Shown here in pieces: positions 1 to 6,720 of a stretch of DNA of 8,154 nucleotides; the stretch's first letter is position 1, and every line of letters begins with the position of its first letter. This stretch comes from Bacteroides sp. CAG:144 (GTDB taxonomy: Bacteria > Bacteroidota > Bacteroidia > Bacteroidales > UBA11471), in contig HF999653.1 of the NCBI GenBank assembly GCA_000434215.1, positions 1 to 8,154 of the forward strand. Reading direction: 5' to 3'. Under the pieces are notes generated by a model that was not told where the DNA came from, searched no databases, and saw only the letters and a program-made list of their open reading frames with translations. A program made the translations under genes and the position numbers.

Positions 1-24
1 GCGCTTTTTTACTTAGAAGGAATT

Positions 25-864
25 TTAGAAACGGAATGAAAGATAGAGACGCAAATCTTTCAATTTATATTTGGTCTTTTCGGCCGAAGAAAATATCTCA
101 CCGATAACATCACCCACGCCACCGATATCTTCCATATCATCATAACCCAAATCATCTGGATCCATAGATAGGATATTCATTTTGGTCGAACCGAAACGAT
201 ATTCGATACCCAATGAAATCGCTTTATACGAAACAGCAGCACCCGTTACAAACAACGAGGCATAACCGTATCCCATATCCCAACCGCCATCGGAGTGAGA
301 CATGCTCATGGCAAAAGTCGGCGCATAACGGAAATAGGCATTTACGCACAATGCACTCACGGGATTTACCGTTACAGACGGGCCCAAATGCATTCCGTAA
401 TCCATACGGTGCATATCCGACTTTTCCACATAAAAGGTCGGAAAAGTTACACCCATAAAATCGCTACTCTCCTCTACAAGATTTTCTACTTCATATTTAG
501 CATAGGTTATATCGGTCCATGTAAAATCGAGACCGATTTTCAACATATTGGCGATAGGCTTTTTATGCAGATAAAAAGTTTTTCCCCATGTAAGAAAGAA
601 TGCCATTTCGCTTTCATTTTCTGACGGGAAATCGGCAGCTTCAAGTTTTTCCCATGCATAACCTATATTGAAATAACCTCGACGTCCGCGAAATTCTTTC
701 ACTTCTTTCGCAGGTTCTGTCTCCTCCACAACAGGTTGCTGAGCAACCGTCGCATAAGCGGGTACAGCCTTTATCGTATCCGCAGAAACCACTTCTTGTG
801 CCGGCACTATCATGACTGCACAGCAAACACCTAACAATGCTAATACCAGTTTTTTCATATACAT
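25..864 (-). CDS. Secreted, probable outer-membrane beta-barrel protein of unknown function
   Basis: This 279-residue protein has a typical Sec signal peptide: Lys4-Lys5, a hydrophobic core at about 6-20, and a likely cleavage after Ala22 (VPA-Q). A Pro/Glu-rich linker follows (about 33-57). The rest alternates polar and aromatic/hydrophobic residues in roughly eight strand-like stretches (about 61-72, 86-99, 106-126, 151-167, 171-189, 198-214, 215-229, 264-279) and ends in Phe (LSFRF), the usual C-terminal signal of outer-membrane barrels. A small eight-stranded barrel is my inference; I do not recognise a named family. The last loop (about 235-257) is very acidic (DPDDLGYDDMED). A second ATG at 858 (MKK) would give a more typical signal-peptide start; the two differ by two residues. 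The gene has its own promoter and appears monocistronic. It may be a porin-like or adhesive surface protein; no link to the neighbouring glycan genes is shown. Confidence 0.72.
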   Translation of the reverse strand: MYMKKLVLALLGVCCAVMIVPAQEVVSADTIKAVPAYATVAQQPVVEETEPAKEVKEFRGRRGYFNIGYAWEKLEAADFPSENESEMAFFLTWGKTFYLHKKPIANMLKIGLDFTWTDITYAKYEVENLVEESSDFMGVTFPTFYVEKSDMHRMDYGMHLGPSVTVNPVSALCVNAYFRYAPTFAMSMSHSDGGWDMGYGYASLFVTGAAVSYKAISLGIEYRFGSTKMNILSMDPDDLGYDDMEDIGGVGDVIGEIFSSAEKTKYKLKDLRLYLSFRF

Positions 865-928
865 AAATATTTTTTCTGTTCCGAATCCTCGATAATAATT
901 CTGTTTATCAAAAAAAGACTTTACGCCT

Positions 929-958
929 CAAAGATAGTAAATATTAATAATTTACTAA
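929..958 (-). promoter_or_regulatory. Candidate Bacteroidales-type promoter of the outer-membrane protein gene
   Basis: Reading the minus strand, TATCTTTG (936 to 929) matches the Bacteroidota -7 consensus TAnnTTTG exactly. A weak -33 element, TTAG (958 to 955), lies 18 bases upstream. Transcription would start near 922-925 and leave a leader of about 60 bases before the start codon at 864. The region between the boxes is almost pure A/T. The -7 match is strong and the -33 match is poor. Confidence 0.55.
935..957. repeat. Inverted repeat overlapping the promoter (candidate operator)
   Basis: TAGTAAAT (935-942) and ATTTACTA (950-957) are perfect 8-bp inverted arms around a 7-base spacer, ATTAATA. 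The repeat fills the space between the candidate -33 and -7 boxes of the outer-membrane protein gene and overlaps the first bases of the -7 box. This is where a dimeric repressor would block RNA polymerase. It is A/T-rich, so chance is possible, and no regulator gene is in the window. Confidence 0.4.
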
Positions 959-1052
959 TCTTGTACGGAAATTTTTCTTTATTATCTAAAATTCCCTCTT
1001 TTTATCGTAAAAACCGGTGATAAATCCTATATGAAAGAGACAAACACGAGCA

Positions 1053-2081
1053 TTAAGAAAGGCGCAAATGCAAAAAATGACAAGCCCAGCGACGCCACAT
1101 AGCAGACGAACGACGCTGTTTCCATGTCATGACCTTACGTGGAGTATCCGTAGCCACGCGCAAACGCATATACGCACTTCCGTACTCTCCTCGCGGCAGC
1201 GGATAAAGGCCGAGTCCGGAAAGGGTATCGAGCGCCTCGGCGATTTGTTTTTCATCATAAGGCTTATTGATGAGTATACGTATCGTATCGACAGAAAGGT
1301 CGCAAAGTTTACGATCGAGTCCCTCTTCGAGTTGCGGATCGCAAATCGCCTCCCGCATACGCTTCAAACCCGTAATAACAGCCAGACGGTCATGCATCAA
1401 ACGGGCCTGATGCTCGGGATCGGGAATATTACTCAATCCCGATTTATTCTCGGCGTAATAATAGTAAAGTTGCACGGGGAGGAAAGTTACCGAATCGGCC
1501 CGACCGAAAACCCGTGTTACGAAATCTTCGTCTTCGAGAACGCATTTTTCAAGAAAACGCACATTGAGTTTCAATAAAAAAGAGCGATTGAACAAATAGC
1601 TCCACAATACTCCGCACAAGGGATAACGAGCCATGTAATCGGGACCGGAAATATCCCGGCAATAAGGGAGTACGAATTGTTGAAAAGGCACCTCCCGATC
1701 ACCCGCATCGACTTTCAGGCAATCGAACCCGATAACCTGATGGCTGTACAACCCAATGAGGCGGGTTATCAGCCGGGCAAACGCAGACGGATTGACGCGG
1801 TCATCGACATCGACAAACATGATATAACGGCCTTTGGCATAATTCAATCCCAAATTACGGGCACCTCCCGGTCCTGCCTTACGCCGATGATACACGCGCA
1901 TATTCTCTGTCTTCGACTCCCATTCCTGTAATTTCACGAGCGAAGCATCGGTCGAGTTATCATCGACTGCTATAATTTCATATTTATCCGCCGGAGCCCC
2001 GGACGAAACAATCGCTTCGAGACAACGGTCGATATAAGAAATCCCGTTATATACCGGTATGATGATACTGACTTCGAGCAT
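1053..2081 (-). CDS. Glycosyltransferase family 2 (GT-A fold)
   Basis: This 342-residue protein should transfer a sugar from a nucleotide donor to a growing cell-surface glycan at the cytoplasmic face of the inner membrane. The GT2 signature motifs occur in order: IIIPVYNG at 6-13, AVDDNSTD at 38-45 (nucleotide-binding Asp), GPGGARNLGL at 70-79, the metal-binding FVDVDD at 89-94, and an acidic LEDED at 182-186 that fits the catalytic base. A Tyr-rich YYYY (206-209) follows, as in many Bacteroides GT2 enzymes. The C-terminal third (about 220-342) is helical and basic at its end (WKQRRSSAMWRRW), which may help it sit on the membrane. The ATG at 2081 is the natural start because the first beta-strand begins at residue 3. 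The gene lies downstream of, and in the same direction as, another GT2, but a candidate promoter in the gap suggests a separate transcript. The donor and acceptor sugars cannot be told from sequence. Confidence 0.92.
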   Translation of the reverse strand: MLEVSIIIPVYNGISYIDRCLEAIVSSGAPADKYEIIAVDDNSTDASLVKLQEWESKTENMRVYHRRKAGPGGARNLGLNYAKGRYIMFVDVDDRVNPSAFARLITRLIGLYSHQVIGFDCLKVDAGDREVPFQQFVLPYCRDISGPDYMARYPLCGVLWSYLFNRSFLLKLNVRFLEKCVLEDEDFVTRVFGRADSVTFLPVQLYYYYAENKSGLSNIPDPEHQARLMHDRLAVITGLKRMREAICDPQLEEGLDRKLCDLSVDTIRILINKPYDEKQIAEALDTLSGLGLYPLPRGEYGSAYMRLRVATDTPRKVMTWKQRRSSAMWRRWACHFLHLRLS

Positions 2082-2102
2082 GAAATTCGGCTTTTAAAGA
2101 AG

Positions 2103-2137
2103 CGAAGATAGCGAAAATTTCGATTTTTCCGGCAAAA
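2103..2137 (-). promoter_or_regulatory. Candidate promoter of the first GT2 gene
   Basis: On the minus strand TTTTG (2137 to 2133) is followed after 22 bases by TATCTTCG (2110 to 2103), one mismatch from the Bacteroidota -7 consensus TAnnTTTG. The spacing is slightly longer than usual. The transcript would start near 2097, only about 15 bases before the start codon at 2081. Its position in the gap behind the upstream GT2 gene supports separate expression. Confidence 0.42.
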
Positions 2138-2157
2138 CACTCTCCCAATATTTTTCA

Positions 2158-2186
2158 GAAATAAAAATAGCCGTTTCTCAAAACGA
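2158..2186 (-). terminator. Weak hairpin with T-rich tail after the second GT2 gene
   Basis: CGTTT and AAACG pair around a 4-base loop (2172-2185), and in the minus direction the hairpin runs into GCTATTTTTATTT. It lies about 47 bases after the stop codon of the 2233-3186 gene. The stem is only five pairs (six with a G-T), so it may be an inefficient terminator that lets some transcripts continue into the next glycosyltransferase. Confidence 0.38.
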
Positions 2187-2218
2187 GATACAGAACATCT
2201 CCCGACTTTTTATAACCC

Positions 2219-2230
2219 CAATTTAAATTG
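2219..2230. repeat. 12-bp perfect palindrome just after a stop codon
   Basis: CAATTTAAATTG is its own reverse complement and begins two bases past the TGA stop of the second GT2 gene. It is short and A/T-rich. It may simply be chance, or part of the 3' end structure of that transcript. Confidence 0.3.
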
Positions 2231-2232
2231 TA

Positions 2233-3186
2233 TCAAAAAAGGCGGAACAATCTCTCGGCCACACGGGCCGTACCTCGTACTCCCCGGCTTGCCAACCAGT
2301 ATCCCGAAACAAAAACGGCCTTTACCTTGCGAGAAGGAGTACCCCTCAAAACATCATGAAAAAGCTGTTCACCCCGCATACTGCCTTCTCGGCGACAAGC
2401 GCTGGCAAGAACTATTTTTTTATAATCAAGACAATTCAACAATATATCCGCGTCCCGACGCCCCGAAGCACGAACATGCTTTTCTGCTTCATCGACACAC
2501 GCCAGCAACTTATCGACTTTGTCGGAATATTGCGTGCCGGTAATCGAATCGGCATGGGCATGAACTATCACCTGTGGCTCGGGGCTCTCTGCTTTCACGA
2601 TCCGAGACGTGTACAGCATGAGACGAATGCCCAACTCCCAATCGTCCCAACCGAATGTTTCAGTATTCCATGCACCGACCGTCTCGATGACATCCCGCCG
2701 CACCATATAACGCTGCGTCGAAAAATAGGTATGAAATATATTCCCGCATAAAAAATGGATTCCACCTTTACGAGGAGAACGCTTTATCATACTGCGGCCT
2801 GCATCATCGACAATTTTCATATCGGTATAAACGATATCGGCATCGGGATTTTTCCCGATAGCCGAGACATAATTTTCCACCAAACGAGCTCCCATCTCAT
2901 CGTCGGAGTCGAAAAACATTACCCATTCCGACGTTGCCCGACGCAATCCCGCATTACGGGCCGACGGTGCTCCCGGATTTAGCTCTTCACAGACGGTAAC
3001 CCGAAAATCGGGCACAGCATACTTGTCGCAAAATTCTTGCAATACGGCCAAAGAACGATCGGTCGATCCGTTATCGACCAGCACCACGTGCAAAGGCCGG
3101 TAAGTCTGCGCTACCACCGATGCCAGCGTACGCGGCAAAAGTTTCTCCCGGTTATAGACCGGTATGATAACCGTTATTTCCATCAT
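2233..3186 (-). CDS. Glycosyltransferase family 2 (GT-A fold)
   Basis: This 317-residue enzyme is a second GT-A fold sugar transferase and a distant paralogue of the 1053-2081 product. Visible motifs are ITVIIPVYNR (4-13), LVDNGSTD (36-43, donor binding), NPGAPSARNAGL (70-81), FFDSDDE (91-97, metal-binding DxD) and FGWDDWELG (178-186), whose acidic pair fits the catalytic base seen in many GT2 enzymes. The C-terminal part (about 215-317) is charged and helical, with a hydrophobic patch near 290-298 that may touch the membrane. The gene opens with two ATG codons; either is possible and the second (3183) fits the usual family start. It is transcribed divergently from the plus-strand glycosyltransferase pair, from a shared region with a mirrored promoter-like palindrome. 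A role in the same cell-surface glycan pathway is inferred from position only; substrates are unknown. Confidence 0.92.
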   Translation of the reverse strand: MMEITVIIPVYNREKLLPRTLASVVAQTYRPLHVVLVDNGSTDRSLAVLQEFCDKYAVPDFRVTVCEELNPGAPSARNAGLRRATSEWVMFFDSDDEMGARLVENYVSAIGKNPDADIVYTDMKIVDDAGRSMIKRSPRKGGIHFLCGNIFHTYFSTQRYMVRRDVIETVGAWNTETFGWDDWELGIRLMLYTSRIVKAESPEPQVIVHAHADSITGTQYSDKVDKLLACVDEAEKHVRASGRRDADILLNCLDYKKIVLASACRREGSMRGEQLFHDVLRGTPSRKVKAVFVSGYWLASRGVRGTARVAERLFRLF

Positions 3187-3293
3187 AATTACAACTGCAC
3201 TTCCCCTATGAATTACGTTCTTTTCGAGAAAATTTATTTCTCGTTATTCTGACGTTTTTCAACAAAAGGCACGTGCATATTCTGTACAAAAGT

Positions 3294-3312
3294 TATATTT
3301 GCAACAAATATA
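3294..3312. promoter_or_regulatory. Palindrome forming mirrored -7 boxes between divergent glycosyltransferase genes
   Basis: TATATTTG (3294-3301), the spacer CAA and CAAATATA (3305-3312) make a perfect inverted repeat. Each arm matches the Bacteroidota -7 consensus TAnnTTTG, one for each strand. On the plus strand transcription would start near 3307, about 15 bases before the ATG at 3323. On the minus strand it would start near 3299, about 110 bases before the gene beginning at 3186. I see no good -33 element at the expected distance on either side. It could also be a dimer-binding operator. The direct evidence is the palindrome and its location. Confidence 0.42.
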
Positions 3313-3322
3313 CTGCAAAATC

Positions 3323-4135
3323 ATGAAACTCGATGTTCTGATATGTACTTACAACGAAAGGGTAGTACACGTTCCCGATGTACTGTTGCCTTATCGTCCC
3401 GACGTATCGTATATCGTTTCGATGCAATATGCCGATAAAAAATATTTCCAATATATACCCGGCGAACTCAAAAACCGCCGAGACGTAAAACTTATTTTTC
3501 TGGAAGGAAAGGGGTTAAGCCGCAACCGCAACCATTGCCTCGATGCCGCCACAGGCGATATAGCTCTGATAGCCGATGACGATTGCCGGTACAAAGACGA
3601 GTATTTCGACCGTATAGTCGAGACTTTCGGCTCTCACCCCGAGGTAGACATCGCCCAGTTCATGCTGAACATCGAAGGCCATAACCCCATAAAACCTTAC
3701 CCCGCAACGCCATGCTCTTACGAGAAACGGCCGAAAGGGTTATACCCCACTTCGGGCGAATTGGCATTCCGTCCGGAACGGGTACGGCATATCCGATTTA
3801 ACGAACACTTCGGTCTCGGCACGCAAACTCTCATTTGCGGGGAAGAAGAAGTATGGGTATATGACGCGGCGAAAGCCGGCCTTACCGTTTGCTTTTTTCC
3901 TTATTATATCGTCAACGAACCTTACGAAAACACCGGCCTCTACACCTACACCCGTAAAGGAGTGATGCGGGCCAAAGGCGCCGTCAACTATCATCTTTTC
4001 GGAGCAAGCGCATGGTTGCGCATGTTCAAATTCGCATTCGTCGGTGCTTATCGGGGAAAAGCCAACTTTTTCACCCTCCTGATCCAAAGTTGGAGAGGAA
4101 TCATCTATTATCTCATACATTGCCGTAGAACATGA
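3323..4135 (+). CDS. Noncanonical family-2-like glycosyltransferase
   Basis: This 270-residue protein (from the ATG at 3323) resembles a group of Bacteroidota glycosyltransferases found in polysaccharide loci. It starts like a GT2 (MKLDVLICTYNER), but the usual VDDxSTD nucleotide-binding motif near residue 35-45 is absent; that region reads SYIVSMQYADKKY. The middle is recognisable: GKGLSRNRNHCLDAATGD (62-79) and the metal-binding IADDDCRY (83-90). An acidic ICGEEE (171-176) probably supplies the catalytic base. The C-terminal part (about 230-267) is hydrophobic and basic, suggesting membrane contact. An in-frame TTG at 3299 would add eight residues, but the ATG sits directly at the conserved beta-strand and is preferred. 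Its stop overlaps the next start as ATGA, so the two are very likely translated together. Donor and acceptor are unknown. A GT2-like fold is likely; an active enzyme is inferred from the retained DDD and acidic motifs. Confidence 0.85.
   Translation: MKLDVLICTYNERVVHVPDVLLPYRPDVSYIVSMQYADKKYFQYIPGELKNRRDVKLIFLEGKGLSRNRNHCLDAATGDIALIADDDCRYKDEYFDRIVETFGSHPEVDIAQFMLNIEGHNPIKPYPATPCSYEKRPKGLYPTSGELAFRPERVRHIRFNEHFGLGTQTLICGEEEVWVYDAAKAGLTVCFFPYYIVNEPYENTGLYTYTRKGVMRAKGAVNYHLFGASAWLRMFKFAFVGAYRGKANFFTLLIQSWRGIIYYLIHCRRT
4132..4135 (+). other. ATGA stop-start overlap coupling two glycosyltransferase genes
   Basis: The TGA of the family-2-like gene and the ATG of the GT-B gene share the bases ATGA. 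This is the classical arrangement for termination-reinitiation, and it implies that the two transferases are made in a fixed ratio and act in the same pathway. Confidence 0.8.
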
Positions 4136-5232
4136 AAATACTACTGTTGGGAGAAGCGAGCAATCTGCACTGGACGCTGGCCGAAGGGCTGCGTACTTTG
4201 GGGCATGATGTAACCGTCGCATCGGGTGGCAGTGGCTGGATGAATAACCGGCGGAATATCGACCTACAACGCAACAGTTACGGTCTGATAGGATCGTTAC
4301 GTTATGTGTTCGATGTAGCAAGATACCTACCCCAGTTTCGGAACTTCGATGTCGTACAACTATCCAATCCCGTATTTCTGCAACTCCGCCCCGAAAAGAA
4401 CCGACTGGTATTCGATTACCTGTTCCGACATAACCGTAAAATTTTTCTCGACGCACTCGGTACCGACTATTTCTATGTGAAGGCCTGCCAAGAAAAGCGT
4501 TTCCGATACTCCGACTTCTACATCGGCAACCGGTTACGCGAATATCCCGATAGCCGGGAAACGATAAAAGCATGGAACAGCAAACCATTGAAAAACCTGA
4601 ACCGATATATAGCTGACCGCTGCAACGGAATCGCCGCTTGTCTCTATGAATATTTCATCAGCTACGAAAACGACTACCGCGAAAAACTCGCATACATACC
4701 TATACCCATACAACCACAGGGAGAAACTGCACCCGATACACGCTGGAAAAATGAGGAAAAAATCCGATTCTTCATCGGTATACAACGCGACCGCAGCCGG
4801 TTAAAAGGTACGGATATTTTCGATAAAGTCTTGCGGGAAATCGAGCGGAAATATCCGAGAGAATGCGAAATAAAACGTGTCGTATCACTACCGTTGGAGG
4901 AGTATCTGTCGGTAATGCGTTCGTCGCACGTCCTCATCGACCAACTTTATTCCTATACTCCGGCGACCAATGCATTGCAGGCCATGTCTCAAAAATTGTC
5001 CGTCGTAAGCGGCGCCGAGCCCGAATATTACGATTTCATCGGAGAGAAACAGTTGAGGCCCATTTTCAACGCCCTACCCGACGAACAACAGATTTACGAT
5101 CTTTTCGAGAGAATCATCAAAGAAAAAAATTCCCTGCAACAACGATGCAACGATAGTCGGGCTTTTATAGAAAAACACCACGATTACATAAAAGTTGCAG
5201 GAGAGTATCTCGACTTTTGGGAGAAACACTGA
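4132..5232 (+). CDS. Glycosyltransferase, GT-B fold (family 4-like)
   Basis: This 366-residue protein has the two-domain plan of GT-B enzymes. The N-terminal Rossmann half opens with MKILLLGEASNLHWTLAEGL, a typical acceptor-side start, followed by GHDVTVASGGSGW (24-36). The C-terminal donor half starts near 205 and contains FFIGIQRDRSRLKGTDIF (213-230), where the Arg and Lys-Gly fit the donor phosphate contact of family 4. LIDQLYSYTPATNALQAM (268-285) is the matching donor-binding helix, although the classical E-x7-E pair is not clear. This makes it a divergent member; WcaK- or GT1-like groups are less likely. The start overlaps the stop of the preceding gene by four bases (ATGA), so translational coupling is expected. 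The gene ends only 27 bp from the end of the convergent flippase gene. It should act at the cytoplasmic face of the inner membrane in surface-glycan assembly; substrates are unknown. Confidence 0.86.
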   Translation: MKILLLGEASNLHWTLAEGLRTLGHDVTVASGGSGWMNNRRNIDLQRNSYGLIGSLRYVFDVARYLPQFRNFDVVQLSNPVFLQLRPEKNRLVFDYLFRHNRKIFLDALGTDYFYVKACQEKRFRYSDFYIGNRLREYPDSRETIKAWNSKPLKNLNRYIADRCNGIAACLYEYFISYENDYREKLAYIPIPIQPQGETAPDTRWKNEEKIRFFIGIQRDRSRLKGTDIFDKVLREIERKYPRECEIKRVVSLPLEEYLSVMRSSHVLIDQLYSYTPATNALQAMSQKLSVVSGAEPEYYDFIGEKQLRPIFNALPDEQQIYDLFERIIKEKNSLQQRCNDSRAFIEKHHDYIKVAGEYLDFWEKH

Positions 5233-5259
5233 CTTGACCCGACAAAAACACTCGAATAT

Positions 5260-6711
5260 CTATATCGCCAACCGACGTTTCAACCCCCACAACGCCGCCA
5301 CAGAAACTGCAACAGCACACACTACGGCCACCGATAACGCCGGTATCGAACCGATGCGGTACAGTATCGAAACGACTGCACAACCGACAATCACCCAAAT
5401 GGCAACTCCGTACCACGACCGGCCTAACCGTATATGGTAATGACGCCGGCACACCCACCACATCATGATACCGTAAATCACGAAATTGAGCAAATAAGCA
5501 ACACCTGCACCTTCCAGTCCCCACAAATAATAAGCGGAGACGTTAAGCAGGAACCCGCACAAATCCGAAATCAATTCGGTGATCAGATATAACTTACCGT
5601 CGCCTTTCGCCAGCAAGACAAAACCCATCGCCCAAGAAACCGACTTGAACAATACACCTACCATCGCCCAAGAGAAAAACTCTTCTATACACAGGAACTC
5701 CGACGTATAAAGCAACCGTATCACCCACTCCTGCAACAGCAGAAACAACGACACGATAGGTGCCAATAGCAACAACGCAGCCTCGATCTGTCGAGACACC
5801 TGATTTCCAAGTGTTTCCTTATCTTCGCTCACGGCTGCCAACCGGGGATAATATTCGGTGGCCATCGCCGCCAAAACAAGTCCCACATACCTCGTTACAA
5901 TAGCATACCCCGCCTGATAATAGCCCAAATCGGCATCTCCGACCGTTCTATGGATAAAACCGATAAATAAGTAATTGAACAATGTCGTCAGGAATCCGCT
6001 CACCGTCATATATACTCCCAAGACGACCATGCATTTTCCCTCATTCCATGTCTCCCGCACAGAAACCGGTTGTTTCGGTGCAACACTTCTGCGACTGTAT
6101 ATCCAGACGAAAAAAAACGTAACGGCCGAAGACAAGACCAAAGACGGTACGATACCGCCGAATCGGAAAAAATAATATAGCGGCAACGACAACAACAATG
6201 CTGCCAAATTACCGGCAACACCGGCTTTGGAAAGCTGGCGCAATCGCTGCGTTCCCTGCAATATCGCCTGATCGCCCGATGTCAAAGCATTGAAAAGCAA
6301 AGCGCACGATAACCACACATACCCCCAAATATGCTTGTCATCGCCAAATGTAAAACGGCTCAACAGCGGTGCAGTAGAAAGCATGACAACCGCACCGAAA
6401 AGGCCGGCCAGCCAACTCCATCGCCTCAACACGGTAACCGTATGCGACAACGCATTTTCATTTTCCGAAGCCCGAGCCTGAGAAACATTCCGCACGGCAC
6501 TCTGCCGCAATCCCAATCCCGTAAGGGCGGCGACCATTTCTATCGATGTATTGTACAATCCGATAATACCGACTCCCGCAGGACCCAGCCACAAAGCAAT
6601 ACATTTATTCCGCACGATGGAACAGAGAATCGAAAGCACCTGCACTCCTCCCAAAAGCCCGGTCGTCTTCACAATACGACGATACATCGATGTCGATTCG
6701 CCCTGTTGCAT
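5260..6711 (-). CDS. Wzx-type O-antigen translocase (lipid-linked oligosaccharide flippase)
   Basis: This 483-residue integral membrane protein has about 12-14 hydrophobic segments along its whole length, as expected for the MOP/MATE-like exporter superfamily. The N-terminal stretch with LWLGPAGVGIIGLYNTSIEM (40-59) followed by GLGLRQSAVRNVSQA (65-79) is characteristic of WzxE/O-antigen translocases. These proteins turn undecaprenyl-pyrophosphate-linked glycans from the cytoplasmic to the periplasmic leaflet. Further landmarks are GYYQAGYAIVTRYVGL (263-278) and ATEYYPRLAAVSEDKE (284-299), also typical of the family. The ATG at 6711 lies nine bases after the stop of the acyltransferase gene. 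A second Met at residue 9 (6687) would still leave the first membrane segment complete. It is the last gene of a minus-strand operon and converges on the plus-strand glycosyltransferases. Its likely cargo is the glycan built by the neighbouring transferases (inference). No Wzy polymerase is seen. Confidence 0.93.
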   Translation of the reverse strand: MQQGESTSMYRRIVKTTGLLGGVQVLSILCSIVRNKCIALWLGPAGVGIIGLYNTSIEMVAALTGLGLRQSAVRNVSQARASENENALSHTVTVLRRWSWLAGLFGAVVMLSTAPLLSRFTFGDDKHIWGYVWLSCALLFNALTSGDQAILQGTQRLRQLSKAGVAGNLAALLLSLPLYYFFRFGGIVPSLVLSSAVTFFFVWIYSRRSVAPKQPVSVRETWNEGKCMVVLGVYMTVSGFLTTLFNYLFIGFIHRTVGDADLGYYQAGYAIVTRYVGLVLAAMATEYYPRLAAVSEDKETLGNQVSRQIEAALLLLAPIVSLFLLLQEWVIRLLYTSEFLCIEEFFSWAMVGVLFKSVSWAMGFVLLAKGDGKLYLITELISDLCGFLLNVSAYYLWGLEGAGVAYLLNFVIYGIMMWWVCRRHYHIRLGRSWYGVAIWVIVGCAVVSILYRIGSIPALSVAVVCAVAVSVAALWGLKRRLAI

Positions 6712-6712
6712 T

Positions 6713-6720
6713 GTTATCTG
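6713..6720 (-). promoter_or_regulatory. Translation-start leader of the flippase gene (CAGATAAC)
   Basis: In the minus direction the stop codon TAA is followed at once by CAGATAAC, one base and then the ATG of the flippase gene. There is no GGAGG-like site, as is usual in Bacteroidota. The same eight bases stand at the same distance before the preceding gene in the operon. The close spacing suggests coupled translation. Confidence 0.4.

Noticed and set aside
805..834. A lipoprotein signal around the two Cys residues in the outer-membrane protein leader
   Set aside because: The residue before the first Cys is Val and the hydrophobic core continues past the Cys pair, so the lipobox pattern is not met. 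A normal Sec cleavage fits better.
999..1013. TTTTTA-TCG-TAAAAA inverted repeat as a terminator after the first GT2 gene
   Set aside because: The stem has only A-T pairs, a 3-base loop and no following T-run in the minus direction, so I do not call it a terminator. No other one is evident in 865-1052.
3299..3322. A TTG start at 3299 for the family-2-like glycosyltransferase
   Set aside because: The codon lies inside the candidate -7 box, so it would not be in the transcript. The ATG at 3323 directly precedes the first conserved strand.
3740..4588. A 282-codon minus-strand open frame opposite the plus-strand glycosyltransferases
   Set aside because: It covers the ends of two well-supported genes, has no fold-like hydrophobic pattern and is Cys/Arg/Ser-rich, as expected for an antisense artefact of codon bias.
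5233..5259. A bidirectional terminator between the convergent genes
   Set aside because: The 27-bp gap shows no stem-loop or T-run on either strand, so convergent transcripts probably overlap or end within the opposing gene.
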